Shown: one piece after another, positions 1 to 9,265 of the stretch | Position numbering within the stretch: the first letter of the stretch is position 1 | Layout of the letters: each line of letters opens with the position of its first letter | Assembly (NCBI RefSeq): GCF_002277955.1 | Contig: NZ_CP018477.1 | Span: forward strand, 1,612,001 to 1,676,000 | DNA from: Thermogutta terrifontis | GTDB lineage: Bacteria; Planctomycetota; Planctomycetia; Pirellulales; Thermoguttaceae | Direction of reading: 5' to 3' | Length of the DNA: 64,000 bases | Program-made: the position numbers and the translations under genes | The notes under the pieces: model-generated | Told to the model about the DNA's origin: nothing | Database searches by the model: none | What the model saw: only the letters and a program-made list of their open reading frames with translations

Positions 1-1815
1 ATCTCGACTGTGGCTGTAAGTGAAGCTGAAGATTCCATCCCAATCCTGAAAAGCCCCAAAAGCCGCGATCATCGGAAATCCTTCGGCGGCGTATTCGTTG
101 GGAGCCGGGTGGTTGTATTCGCTCACGGTGAACGGCAAACCTTCGACACGCCGACTGGCGAGTCCGGAAAGTGTGCCTCCCGGCTGATTCACGAGGGCCA
201 GACTACGCACATACCAGTTTTCCGGATCCCATGGCCTGCCGGGGAAAACGGGATGCTGCCAGTAGGCATGCGAGTCGATGTAGTCCAGCCCAGCTTGAAT
301 GTGAACTGGACTGTAGGAGAGTTGCGTTCCCGCGACCAGCGGCTTCAGCTTGAGTTCCTCCTTCAGAAATCGGTACATTCCCCACCAGTAGTCGCGTTCG
401 AGCTCCCACAAAAAATCTGCGAAGTCGGCCCGGGCGGCGGCCGTCATTTGCGGTCCGCGAGCAGGAACAATGGGAACCGTCTGATCGGCGAGGGATTGGC
501 CCTCTTCCAGGCCGATGACCCCACCCGGCCGGAGTGACACGTCTGCCAGTTCGTACGTCCCGGGACGGAGTTGGCTGAACGTGATCCTGGCATTTGGATC
601 ATCGCGATCCGCCACAAAGCTGAGGCGATATTCCTTCCACTCGGCCGAGGTTTGAACATCCGCGGAAAGGCCGAGACGCTGCCAGGGATCGTGGTTCATC
701 ATGCAGTTCACGTCGATCCGGCCCGGTTTGTCCGCTTTCAGCCAGAATCGGAGAGTGTACACCTGACCTTTCTGAACTGAAAAACCGCCCTGGCTTAACT
801 GGGGGATCCAGGTTTCTTGTCCGTTGCGGATGACGCGCAAACGCAAGGCGGGTTTGCCCTGAAAGCCATTCGGAATGACCTCGGCGACGACCTCCGAGAG
901 ATTGTCACGCTGGAGGTTCCACACCTTTTCCCACTGGCCGGAAAAGTCACGATTTTTCAGGATTTCCTCGCCCAGGGGTTGACGCTGGGCATTCCACGCT
1001 TTGCGAAGCGCGTCGTCACTGCCGTATTTCTTTTTCAGCCAGGCATTCCACAGCTTGCGGAGTTGGCTGGCGTACGGCTCGGGCAAATGATCAAACGCTC
1101 CCTTGCGGTACTCGTCAAACGCTGCATTTTCGTTATTGATTTCGACCATCGCAATGGCCGGTTCGTTGATGTACGCCGTGCCGGTGTAGGGATTGACGTG
1201 CGTGAGCAAATCGCGGGCATATTTTTTCTGGTACTCGATCATCCGGGGTTCAAAGTTGTCGATCCCTTTATCGTAGTTGGGGAGGCCCTCCACCGCGGGA
1301 AAGCCTTCGGCCGGGCCAAACTCCCGGGACACATGCAGATTGAGGTTGGTATAGATCCCGTGCAATTTCAATTGATAAATCAGGTAATCCAGCTTATCCA
1401 GCATTTCGGGATCAATCGTCAGCTTATTGGGGCTTTTACCCCAGATGTGCCGATTGTCCATGTGATGCATTCGCACACAATTGATCCCCAGGCTGGCGAG
1501 ACGCCTGGCAAGGCGTTCTGCCTCTTCCTTGGTTGGGAAGCAGGCTTCAAAACAGAGGTTAGTGGCCCACAGCCGGATCCGCCCGGCATCTGTCACAAAG
1601 TGCCCATTTTCCGCCCGAATAAACCCGTGCTTCCCAGCGGGACGGTCAAGCCATTCTGAGATGTTTGTGATGCTGTCCGTTGGTTCGTAGCTCAGGACAA
1701 ACGGAAAGAGCTTGCCTGGAGTTGCCGTTTCTTCTCCCCGAGAGGGTGTTGCTCCGAAGCACAGTAGCCCAAGTAGCAGGATCAGAATGCAATCGAACGC
1801 AACGTTTCGCCTCAT
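1..1815 (-). CDS. Secreted glycoside hydrolase (GH5-like/clan A), 3' end outside window
   Basis: This open frame of 605 codons has no stop and runs off the left edge, so the C-terminus is missing. Residues 1-27 form a signal peptide (MRRN, then a Leu-rich core). A TIM-barrel glycosidase follows: RMHHMDNRHIW near 115-125, an acid/base candidate Glu229 in VEINNEN, and a nucleophile candidate Glu566 in TVSEYNHP. Between them, around residues 285-420, lies a segment beginning with NRDFSGQWEKV that resembles a carbohydrate-binding module. The two Glu residues in strands 4 and 7 fit a retaining clan GH-A enzyme acting outside the cytoplasm. The substrate cannot be read from the sequence. The ATG at 1815 is chosen because the signal peptide starts there. 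The neighbouring oxidoreductase is transcribed in the same direction. Confidence 0.85.
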   Translation of the reverse strand, partial: MRRNVAFDCILILLLGLLCFGATPSRGEETATPGKLFPFVLSYEPTDSITNISEWLDRPAGKHGFIRAENGHFVTDAGRIRLWATNLCFEACFPTKEEAERLARRLASLGINCVRMHHMDNRHIWGKSPNKLTIDPEMLDKLDYLIYQLKLHGIYTNLNLHVSREFGPAEGFPAVEGLPNYDKGIDNFEPRMIEYQKKYARDLLTHVNPYTGTAYINEPAIAMVEINNENAAFDEYRKGAFDHLPEPYASQLRKLWNAWLKKKYGSDDALRKAWNAQRQPLGEEILKNRDFSGQWEKVWNLQRDNLSEVVAEVIPNGFQGKPALRLRVIRNGQETWIPQLSQGGFSVQKGQVYTLRFWLKADKPGRIDVNCMMNHDPWQRLGLSADVQTSAEWKEYRLSFVADRDDPNARITFSQLRPGTYELADVSLRPGGVIGLEEGQSLADQTVPIVPARGPQMTAAARADFADFLWELERDYWWGMYRFLKEELKLKPLVAGTQLSYSPVHIQAGLDYIDSHAYWQHPVFPGRPWDPENWYVRSLALVNQPGGTLSGLASRRVEGLPFTVSEYNHPAPNEYAAEGFPMIAAFGAFQDWDGIFSFTYSHSRD

Positions 1816-1938
1816 GGTGGGACCTCTCTTGGGTGCAGGATCTTATTTGACGGTTTGCTGATCCGACACAACATTCTCACGGCGGACGCACGGTGTGCTG
1901 CCGCAGGCAAGAGGTGGCATGCGAGAGTTGATTATAGG

Positions 1939-3279
1939 CTACAAACTCCAGCCATTGCGATAGGGTGGATTCAGGAGGGCATTAGCTTCGTCGGAGTTGG
2001 TGAACCGCAGTTTTTCCGCATCCCAGAAAAGTTTTTTCTGGGTGCGAATGGCAATATTTCCCATAAGTACAACGGCTGCGAGATGGGCTGCATGATCGAC
2101 GAAATTACTTCCCGGCGCTGGGCCACCTTTACAGGCCTGGATCCATTCCTCGTAGTGGCCGGGCGAACGGGGAAGCATCTTGGGTGGGTCCCCCACTTCT
2201 TTGGCCCGCGATTCCGGCAGGAGGCGATCGCCCCACAACATCCCCTCGTCACCGACGATCAGGGTGCCGTCCCCGTCGAAAATGTTTTGATCCCCCAGCG
2301 CCTTGGGAATCGGTGGCATCATTCCTCCGTCGTACCACCGCAGGACGATTTCCGGGCGATCTCCCTCTGGAGGGAACACGTAGGTGACGATCGAGGCGAT
2401 GGGGGCTGTTTCACGAGTGATTTCCGGCGGAGCGCTCCAGTGCGTGGAACAGGCCTCCACGGAGACCGGCCACTTGAGCTTCAAGGCTTTAAATGCGGCG
2501 GAAAGATTGTGACATCCAATATCCCCCAGAACACCGGTGCCGAAGTCCCACCAGCCCCGCCAGGCGAAGGGATGATAGCACGGGTGGTAAGGACGCTCCG
2601 GTGCCGGTCCCAGCCACAGGTCCCAGTTCAGGTAATCGGGCACAGGAGGAGTTTCTTTGGGCCGGGGAATGCCTCGTGGCGAAATATCGGGACGACGATT
2701 GGACCAGGAATGGATTTCACGGACCTTGCCGATCGCTCCCGACCAGATGTACTCGCAAATGCGGCGTGCTCCCTCCGAGGCCTGACCCTGGTTCCCCATC
2801 TGCGTGGCTGTTTTGGCCTGAGCGGCCAGCTCTTTGATGGCGAGGGCCTCACCCACGCTGTGGGTTAACGGTTTCTGGCAAAACACGTGCTTGCCCAGCT
2901 TGAGTGCCATGGCGGTCACCACGGCATGATTGTGGTCGGGAGTCGCCACCATAACGGCGTCGATGTCCTTTTGTTCTTCCAGCATCTTCCGGAAGTCGGC
3001 ATAGATTTTGGCGCCAGGATACTGAGCGGCGACCTGCTCGGCAAAGCGGCTATCCACATCACAGATGGCCACCACGTTTTCCGTTTTGGCAGCCTGTGCG
3101 ATGTCGTGTCGTCCCATTCCCCCGACACCGACCGCTGCCACATTGAGCCTGTTATTTGCGGAGGGTTGACCCGGCTCGAGTCCCAGTGTTTTCGCTGAAA
3201 CGTACATCGCGACGGCTGCGCCAGAACCTGCCGCCAAAAAACTGCGGCGGGACATCGCGGAGGGATGCGTGTGGGCCAT
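1939..3279 (-). CDS. Gfo/Idh/MocA family oxidoreductase with TAT leader
   Basis: 446 residues. A twin-arginine leader (SRRSFLAAG, residues 10-18) marks it for Tat export. The Rossmann dinucleotide motif GVGGMG is at 51-56 and the conserved VATPDHNH at about 111-118. The position where most family members have EKP reads CQKPLTH (134-140). The C-terminal half has the usual family features WDLWLGPAP and WWDFGTGVLGDIGCH. Members typically oxidise or reduce sugars or inositols with NAD(P); in planctomycetes many copies are exported and their substrates are unknown. The start at 3279 has GGGAG eight bases upstream; an ATG 15 bases earlier is possible. It is divergent from the isomerase-like gene at 3485 across a 205-base gap. 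Confidence 0.88.
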   Translation of the reverse strand: MAHTHPSAMSRRSFLAAGSGAAVAMYVSAKTLGLEPGQPSANNRLNVAAVGVGGMGRHDIAQAAKTENVVAICDVDSRFAEQVAAQYPGAKIYADFRKMLEEQKDIDAVMVATPDHNHAVVTAMALKLGKHVFCQKPLTHSVGEALAIKELAAQAKTATQMGNQGQASEGARRICEYIWSGAIGKVREIHSWSNRRPDISPRGIPRPKETPPVPDYLNWDLWLGPAPERPYHPCYHPFAWRGWWDFGTGVLGDIGCHNLSAAFKALKLKWPVSVEACSTHWSAPPEITRETAPIASIVTYVFPPEGDRPEIVLRWYDGGMMPPIPKALGDQNIFDGDGTLIVGDEGMLWGDRLLPESRAKEVGDPPKMLPRSPGHYEEWIQACKGGPAPGSNFVDHAAHLAAVVLMGNIAIRTQKKLFWDAEKLRFTNSDEANALLNPPYRNGWSL

Positions 3280-3484
3280 GGTATCGTCTCCCATCAACAA
3301 AGTGTGGTGCACGTGTTGGTTCAGTACGCGACGGCATTGTAATGGAGACGATGGCCGAAAGAAAGTCACCGGGCCCAGGGACCCCTTTGCCAAATGGATT
3401 AGCAAGAGGTTATCATGATGGGGCGTTTGGACTTGTTATCCACAAGATGACACTTCTGGGATCAATCGCGAGGAGGAGACAGCT

Positions 3485-4327
3485 ATGGATCTGACACGTC
3501 GCGAATGTCTTAAGCTGGGGGCCGCAGCCGCCCTAACCGTGGCGGTGAAGAAAACGTCCTTTGCGGGACTGGAGCGCAAAAAGATTCCGGTCGGGGTTCA
3601 GCTCTATTCCGTACGCCAGGATGCGGCCAAGGATTTGCCGGGAGTGCTCAAGGCCATCAAAGAGATGGGCTACGAGGGCGTGGAATTTGCGGGTTACTAT
3701 GGACACGACGCGAAGACCATTCGCAAATGGCTGGATGACAACGGCCTGAAATGTTGCGGAACGCACACGGGCTGGGACACACTTCAGCCCGATAAGCTGG
3801 AAGCCACCGTTGAATTCAATCAAACGCTCGGAAACAAATATCTCATTTGCCCGTGGCTGAACCCGGCTGAGTTTGCTTCCAGCAAAGAAAAAACGATTGA
3901 GTTTGCCAAACGTTTCAATGAACTGGCAGAGAAGGTGAAGGAAAAAGGAATGCTCGTGGGCTATCACGCACACGGGGGGGACTTCAAGAAGTTGAATGGT
4001 GAAACGGCGTGGGAGATCTTCTTCAGCCATACTGTCCCCGAGGTCGTCATGCAAATGGACATTGGTAACTGCCTGGGCGGTGGCGGGGATCCCTACGCGA
4101 TTCTTGAAAAGTTTCCAGGCCGGGCCAAGACGATTCACCTCAAGGAACACGGTGGACCGCAGGGAGCAGTCATTGGAGAAGGCGAGGTCAAATGGGAGTG
4201 GGTTCTCCATTTCTGCGAGACGAAAGGCGGGACCGAGTGGTACATCGTGGAACAGGAAAGCTACGCCGTGCCGCCGCTGGAGGCAATCCGGAAGTGCCGC
4301 GAAAACCTGCGGAAGATGGGTGTCTGA
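3485..4327 (+). CDS. TAT-exported sugar phosphate isomerase/epimerase-like TIM barrel protein
   Basis: 280 residues. The N-terminus MDLTRRECLKLGAAAA is a twin-arginine leader. The rest is a xylose-isomerase-like TIM barrel (AP endonuclease 2 superfamily), with GVEFAGYYG, GTHTGWDTL, GYHAHGGDF, MQMDIGN and HLKEHG supplying the likely metal-binding Glu/His/Asp residues. The start is well supported by AGGAGGAG just upstream. It stands alone between a divergent promoter region and a bidirectional hairpin. Its divergent partner is a Gfo/Idh/MocA protein, and the two families often occur together in sugar or cyclitol conversion, so a joint role is plausible but unproven. Confidence 0.87.
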   Translation: MDLTRRECLKLGAAAALTVAVKKTSFAGLERKKIPVGVQLYSVRQDAAKDLPGVLKAIKEMGYEGVEFAGYYGHDAKTIRKWLDDNGLKCCGTHTGWDTLQPDKLEATVEFNQTLGNKYLICPWLNPAEFASSKEKTIEFAKRFNELAEKVKEKGMLVGYHAHGGDFKKLNGETAWEIFFSHTVPEVVMQMDIGNCLGGGGDPYAILEKFPGRAKTIHLKEHGGPQGAVIGEGEVKWEWVLHFCETKGGTEWYIVEQESYAVPPLEAIRKCRENLRKMGV

Positions 4328-4367
4328 ACCTCCTTGTTTGATCGTGTGATTGTTTTCGAGAAAGAAA

Positions 4368-4399
4368 AAGCCCAGGGACTGTTAAGGGTCCCTGGGCTT
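4368..4399. terminator. Probable bidirectional terminator hairpin
   Basis: An 11-bp perfect stem, AAGCCCAGGGA (4368-4378) with TCCCTGGGCTT (4389-4399), and a 10-base loop lie between two converging genes. An A-rich run precedes it and a T-rich run follows, so it could stop transcription from both sides. Confidence 0.8.
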
Positions 4400-4445
4400 A
4401 TCTTTCCGGTTGTTCGATTAGTTTTGACTTGCAGAAAGAGGTTTT

Positions 4446-5135
4446 TCACGCGGGCCGTGTCGTTTTTCGCCGTCTGAGAATGGCCAGGGCGGCTGCACCA
4501 CCCGCCAGAGCAACCAGTGCCGAGGGTTCCGGGATGGGCTCAATGCTGTATCCCAACCGGCGAATGAGGATGTCCTGATCGATGGCCTTTTTCACATAGA
4601 CACCCCCCGCCACGACTTTTTTGATCTGTGGGTTGGGGAGAGAAATCTCCACAGTTTTCCAATCCACGAACTCTTCCAGATAGACCCATTCATTCCAGAT
4701 GAGGTTGTTGGCAGCATCGAAGGCCAGAATGAAGCCGATCTCATCTGGATTCGCCCCGCCGTAAAAATCGTTCCGGTAAAAGTCCATGGCGACGTAGGAG
4801 ACGGGACTGTCAAAAACGGCTTGGAGGTTGGCCCACTTGCCCCGCCAGGAAACCTGATCGGTGTTCACTGGTGGTATAACGTGCCAACCAAAGAAGTGAA
4901 TCGTGCTGGGGTAGTGGCCTTTATCGTCCACGAGAGCGAGGACCCGGCCATCGGGGGGATTCTGGTTTGTGTTGCCCAGCACTGCGGTGAGAGTCACAAA
5001 CGGGGGCGTAATTTGTGAGCCCACCGCGTAATCATCAGGGTTCACCCACACGATTCCTGCGTGGGCGTCCTGGCTGCCCCAGAATGACAGACCAGAAAGG
5101 ACGACAAACAAACCCAGGACTCGAAACGTTCTCAT
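4446..5135 (-). CDS. PEP-CTERM sorting-domain protein
   Basis: 229 residues. The signal peptide (MRTFRVLGLFVVLSG, cleavage near DAHA) is followed by a beta-rich extracellular part. The C-terminus has the sorting tail: the PIPEPSA motif, a hydrophobic Ala/Leu helix, then RRRKTTRPA. In known systems exosortase processes this tail and the protein becomes exopolysaccharide- or envelope-associated; no exosortase gene is in the window. The mature part has no motif I recognise. The ATG at 5135 is preferred over one 75 bases upstream because the leader begins there and GGAG lies at the right distance. Confidence 0.88.
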   Translation of the reverse strand: MRTFRVLGLFVVLSGLSFWGSQDAHAGIVWVNPDDYAVGSQITPPFVTLTAVLGNTNQNPPDGRVLALVDDKGHYPSTIHFFGWHVIPPVNTDQVSWRGKWANLQAVFDSPVSYVAMDFYRNDFYGGANPDEIGFILAFDAANNLIWNEWVYLEEFVDWKTVEISLPNPQIKKVVAGGVYVKKAIDQDILIRRLGYSIEPIPEPSALVALAGGAAALAILRRRKTTRPA

Positions 5136-5622
5136 GACTCTTCTCCAAATGCCTCTCGAGCTCTGTTCCGGAAAACGTTCTGCCCATCTAACTGATTTTA
5201 CGTGCGACATTCATCTCCACTAACTCATCCATATTAACCAAACCTTCTCGTGTGAATCAAGAGAGAATGAGAAATTGGGATTGAATGCAGAAAATGCGAA
5301 GATCGTTTACTTCTAATGGGGGGTTATCTCGGTTTTGACAAGTCAATGCGAGACAGCCTCGTTGAATTTTGACGGCTGCACCCGTGGAAAAGTTCCCCCC
5401 GTGTGAGTGAAAGCGTTTCTTTATGTTTCTTACACCATGCAAATTGTGCAATATGCCAGGTTGGTCTCAAAGTCATTTAGACGATTGATCCCATCGAGAA
5501 TTCCGGCCTGCGCCATTTCCCGCAGAAACTGCGTTGGTCAGGCCCATTCTCTCGGCTCGGGGCGTTGTATATTTAGAGGTGGTCCGTCAAAAACCGGAAA
5601 ACCAAGTCGGGGGTCTGATGTA
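5136..5622. other. Intergenic, divergent promoter region
   Basis: This 487-base gap separates divergent genes for the PEP-CTERM protein and the protease. It is relatively AT-rich around 5215-5300. Open frames reaching into it are upstream extensions without gene-like features. It must hold the promoters of both flanking genes, but I cannot define their elements. Confidence 0.5.
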
Positions 5623-6807
5623 ATGACAAGTAAAATGATCAGAAAAAGGTTTATCTGGGCTATTGTCAGCTTTGCGTTTGTGCTCAGTGGGGGGGTTTAC
5701 GCGGTTGAGGCTGAAGAGGCGGGTCGAGTCAGAACGATCACCATAGCGGTCGATCGCTACGGTCCGATGGATCAGCAGGCCCGAGCCGCGCTACAGCAGC
5801 AGTTAGCCGACGCGGTCAAAGTGCTCCAGGCGCAGGCGAACGCCACCCGACTCATTGCCAAGCTCGTCGGCCCAGCCGTGGTGCATATCGAGGCAGAGGT
5901 TCTTGGCCGACGTGCCCTTCAGCATGGGGCTGCCCGGCCGGTGGAAGAGGCCGGCTCCGGCATCCTTGTCAAACTGGCCGGAAAGACGTGCGTTTTCACC
6001 AATCGCCACGTCATCGCGGGGGCGTCTCCGGAAAAGGTGCGGATTTCGCTCGCCGATGGACGGATCATTCAACCGCTAAGAATTTGGTCGGATCCAGAAA
6101 CGGATGTGGCTGCGATGGAAGTCGGGGTGGAGGATGTCGTTACGGCACCGTTGGGTAATAGCGATGAGGTGGAAATCGGCGATTTCGTCCTGGCGTTTGG
6201 AAGTCCCTTTGGGCTGAGTCATTCCGTCACGTTCGGCATCATTAGCGGTAAGGGTAGGCGGGACCTGGACCTCGGTGACTCCAACGTCCGGCTCCAGGAC
6301 TTTCTCCAGACCGACGCGGCCATTAATCCGGGAAACAGCGGAGGACCGCTGGTCAACCTCAACGGCGAGGTGATCGGTATCAACACGGCCATCGCGAGTA
6401 GTTCCGGCGGAAATGAAGGTGTGGGTTTCGCGATCCCTATCAACACATTTCTGTTTACGGCCAAGCAACTCGTCGAGAAGGGAACCGTGACGCGGGCCTT
6501 TTTAGGGGTCACGCTTGATGCCCGGTTCGACTATCAGGCCGCGCAGCAGGCGGGTTTACAACAACTTGTAGGGACGCGAGTTGTGACGGTCACACCGGAC
6601 TCCCCGGCCGCCAAGGCGGGGCTTCAGCCTGGCGATATCATTTTACGGATGGACGGGAAACTCATCGAAAACGATGCCCACCTCATCACGCTTGTCAACA
6701 TGAGTGAGGTGGGCAAGGAAATAACGCTCCAAGTTCTCAGAAACGGCCAGATGCTCGATGTGAAGGCGGTTCTGGTAGCCCGTCCGCAGAATCCTGCCCA
6801 GGGATGA
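5623..6807 (+). CDS. HtrA/DegP-like trypsin-type serine protease with one PDZ domain
   Basis: 394 residues. An N-terminal signal or anchor segment (residues 8-27) places it in the periplasm or at the membrane. The chymotrypsin-like domain shows the full triad: His129 in TNRHVI, Asp161 in PETDVAAM, Ser239 in NPGNSGGP. A single PDZ domain (about 295-385) contains the VTPDSPAAKAGLQPGDIIL-type motif. DegP has two PDZ domains and DegS one, so this copy is closer to the DegS/HhoB layout. It probably degrades or senses misfolded envelope proteins. ATG 5623 is chosen because the hydrophobic leader starts there; the upstream frame is unlike protein, and ATG 5635 is an alternative. Confidence 0.9.
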   Translation: MTSKMIRKRFIWAIVSFAFVLSGGVYAVEAEEAGRVRTITIAVDRYGPMDQQARAALQQQLADAVKVLQAQANATRLIAKLVGPAVVHIEAEVLGRRALQHGAARPVEEAGSGILVKLAGKTCVFTNRHVIAGASPEKVRISLADGRIIQPLRIWSDPETDVAAMEVGVEDVVTAPLGNSDEVEIGDFVLAFGSPFGLSHSVTFGIISGKGRRDLDLGDSNVRLQDFLQTDAAINPGNSGGPLVNLNGEVIGINTAIASSSGGNEGVGFAIPINTFLFTAKQLVEKGTVTRAFLGVTLDARFDYQAAQQAGLQQLVGTRVVTVTPDSPAAKAGLQPGDIILRMDGKLIENDAHLITLVNMSEVGKEITLQVLRNGQMLDVKAVLVARPQNPAQG

Positions 6808-6812
6808 ACGCC

Positions 6813-7397
6813 CTATGCATTGCGTCCGACGGGTTTTACCGTGGTGGTCTTGCGGGGGACGAGCTTCGGGCAAGGCGGTTCATCGATGGCCACACCGCAC
6901 TTGCGTAAAGAGCACGCAATGGCCGTTTTGTGTTCACCCTGCGCCTGGGCGAATCCGGCCTTGAGGACGCCAATCGCATTGGGGCCGGCGACGCGCTGGA
7001 GAGCCATCCGCACGTCTTCACCGAGATCGGCATCGAGGAGCAAGGGCAAAGCCGACGCCTGATCGATCTCCTCATCCTTAATGATTTCCGAGAGCATCCA
7101 CACGATATCGCGGCGGAGTTGCAGAGGGAGCCGGGTATCGCCCAGCATTTCTCCGAGGGTTTCCACCACCGGACGCCGAAGTTCTTCTCTACCGGGTGCT
7201 CCCACGTAGCGAACAATCTGCCACATCCCTCGGTTCGCTGCTCGAGAGATTTCCAGCTCTCCTTCGGCGGCAAGATCGGCCAGGGGACGCAGGGCGGCGG
7301 CACCAAGAGGCCCCGCAGCCAGCCAGGCGTCACGTCGAACAAACGGATCCGGCGATTTGAGCAATTCAACCAGTTTTTGCACGGTCAATTCTTCCAT
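6813..7397 (-). CDS. HEAT-repeat-like protein
   Basis: 194 residues, alpha-helical, with HEAT-type repeats (SPDPFVRRDAWLAAGPLG; LQLRRDIVWMLSEI; LGEDVRMALQRVAGPNA). No signal peptide is seen, so a cytoplasmic binding or scaffold role is likely. It lies 76 bases downstream of a TAT-exported Gfo/Idh/MocA gene on the same strand and could share its transcript. AGGGAAG precedes the ATG. Its stop is 5 bases from the stop of the convergent protease gene, so no terminator fits between them. The partner is unknown. Confidence 0.78.
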   Translation of the reverse strand: MEELTVQKLVELLKSPDPFVRRDAWLAAGPLGAAALRPLADLAAEGELEISRAANRGMWQIVRYVGAPGREELRRPVVETLGEMLGDTRLPLQLRRDIVWMLSEIIKDEEIDQASALPLLLDADLGEDVRMALQRVAGPNAIGVLKAGFAQAQGEHKTAIACSLRKCGVAIDEPPCPKLVPRKTTTVKPVGRNA

Positions 7398-7473
7398 TGT
7401 TGGCTTCCCTTTATTGCTAAACTGTTCATTTTCGGCTCGAAAACGAACGGCGCTTCTTGATCACCTGTTCCGA

Positions 7474-8835
7474 TCAGAGATGGTAAGGGTGCCGCTGGGG
7501 ACGCACCATCAGGCGGCGGGCTTGCTCGTCACCAATAATCTCCTGTTTGACGGGATCCCAGTGCAGCTTTCGCCCGAGCATGTAGGAGAGGTTGCCAAGG
7601 ATGCAGAGGAAGGCGACTCCCACGCCAGCTTCGACATCCATGATCGTTTTCTTGCCGGTGCGAATTCCCTCAAACCAGTCCTCAAAATGGCCAGGGCTTT
7701 TGTAGACATCCTTGGCCCCCGGGGGCGGGACCCATTCACGGACCTTTCTTTCCACCCAGGTACCACCGTCGCCACCCCAATGGACCATGGTGCCTTTCTC
7801 GCCGCGATAGACGGCGCCATAGCCGGGCCGTGTAATCTTGCCACCCGGCTCTTTTCCCGTCCGTTCCTCCGGCGGGACCGGTTCTCCGGGCTGGTTCCAG
7901 GTGAGTATCCAGTCGGGATTCTTGAAGACATACGTCACCTTCATTTCCACGCAGGAATCCCACAGACCTTCTTCGGGTGGAGTTCCGGTGGCTTCCACTT
8001 CCACAGGACCTGTGCCGTCCGCTCCGAGCCACCACATCGCGCAGCTCATAACGTGGGCGCCGCGGTCCCGAATCTGTCCGCCACCTGATTCCAACAGCCA
8101 GCGAAACACCCCATGCAAATACCGCTTGTTATAGGGTCGCCAGCGCAGCGGGCCGAGCCACAAATCCCAGTCCAGCTCCGGTGGTGGATCGGAATCGGGC
8201 GTGTGACTTTTATCGACTGGGCTTGGATAATGCCAACAATCGACCCGATAAACCCGCCCGATGTTGCCGTTGACGAGATACCGGTGTGCCAGGTACGCTT
8301 CGGGCTGCGAACGGCCCTGGGAGCCGATCTGGCTGGCGATCTTGTTTCGCCGGGCCGCTTCGATCATGGCCTTTCCTTCTTCGATGGTGCAACAGGCGGG
8401 TTTCTCACAATAGATGTGTTTGCCACATTCAGCAGCATGGACGAATTGCACGCCGTGCCAGTGATCGGGTGTCGCGATCACCACGGCGTCCACGTCCTTG
8501 CGTTCCAGGATGTAGCGATAGTCACGGTACACGTCGGCCTGGGGACCCACGAGTTTGGAAGCCTGTTCGAGTCGCGTATCATCGACATCACAAATGGCCA
8601 CGTGTTCGCACAGGCCGGCGTCTCGCAGCCCTCTCATTTCGCCGTATAACCCTCGTCCTCTCCCACCCATACCGATATGCGCGACGCGGATTCGCTCATT
8701 GGCGCCGGGCTTCCCATTGGACGCGAGGGCGCCGGGGGAGATCAGTTCTGGAATGGCCACACTTCCGGCTGCCACTCCTAGTCCGGCCGTCTTCAGAAAC
8801 TCGCGGCGTTTGACTCTTTTTCCATTACCGGGCAT
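7474..8835 (-). CDS. Gfo/Idh/MocA family oxidoreductase with TAT leader
   Basis: 453 residues. A KRREFLKTAG twin-arginine leader is followed by a Rossmann domain (IGMGGRGRG), VIATPDHWHG, and the usual catalytic-type motif YCEKPACC. The C-terminal domain has WDLWLGPLRWRPYN and GGGQIRDRGAHV. It is an exported NAD(P)-binding oxidoreductase of unknown substrate. ATG 8835 is chosen: GGAGG lies seven bases upstream, whereas the ATG 75 bases earlier leaves a long leader without a site. It is probably first in a two-gene unit with the HEAT-repeat gene. Confidence 0.9.
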   Translation of the reverse strand: MPGNGKRVKRREFLKTAGLGVAAGSVAIPELISPGALASNGKPGANERIRVAHIGMGGRGRGLYGEMRGLRDAGLCEHVAICDVDDTRLEQASKLVGPQADVYRDYRYILERKDVDAVVIATPDHWHGVQFVHAAECGKHIYCEKPACCTIEEGKAMIEAARRNKIASQIGSQGRSQPEAYLAHRYLVNGNIGRVYRVDCWHYPSPVDKSHTPDSDPPPELDWDLWLGPLRWRPYNKRYLHGVFRWLLESGGGQIRDRGAHVMSCAMWWLGADGTGPVEVEATGTPPEEGLWDSCVEMKVTYVFKNPDWILTWNQPGEPVPPEERTGKEPGGKITRPGYGAVYRGEKGTMVHWGGDGGTWVERKVREWVPPPGAKDVYKSPGHFEDWFEGIRTGKKTIMDVEAGVGVAFLCILGNLSYMLGRKLHWDPVKQEIIGDEQARRLMVRPQRHPYHL

Positions 8836-9265
8836 CACAAATCCTCCATTGCTAAAGAACACGGCCAGCGGGCTGGGGGAGGCCTTTGGCGCTGGTGCGA
8901 TCGACGGCATTACTTTATCCGCTCAAGCAGCGCGTAGCAACAACCGGGAAGGAGGGTGCGTGACAAAATCCCCCCCTTTTGGTGGGCAACTCTGCGCCGT
9001 TGGCCACAGGCGGCGGTCACGGAATTCCGTGGGTCAACCGCCGGTCAGAAGCTCCTTACGGAATCTCGGAGCCTGATGAAGCGGGCCGGCTGTGACTCGC
9101 CAGGCTTGTCGTAACTCATTGTCGAAGAATAACTTGCAGCTTTGCCCGGGACTCTGTGGGGAATGCGGTGGCACAGTTGGCGCTCAATTTGCTTAAACCA
9201 AAGCAGCCCTCCCACCAACGACCCGCCTGAAACGAACTTAGCGCTTGTGGTCAGGAGTGTGTACA
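8836..9265. other. Intergenic, divergent promoter region of the sigma factor
   Basis: This 430-base gap has no supported gene. It holds the start regions of the oxidoreductase (leftward) and the ECF sigma factor (rightward), plus a nested inverted repeat at 9013-9043. Confidence 0.5.
9013..9043. repeat. Nested palindrome upstream of the ECF sigma gene
   Basis: The 14-base perfect palindrome CACGGAATTCCGTG (9019-9032) is enclosed by GGCGGT (9013-9018) and ACCGCC (9038-9043). It lies about 220 bases before the sigma gene. It may be a protein-binding site or an RNA hairpin; there is no T-run for a terminator. Confidence 0.5.

Noticed and set aside
817-1659. Long rightward frame of 280 codons
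   Set aside because: It is antisense to the glycosidase gene, whose leftward frame has a signal peptide and catalytic motifs; the rightward frame has none.
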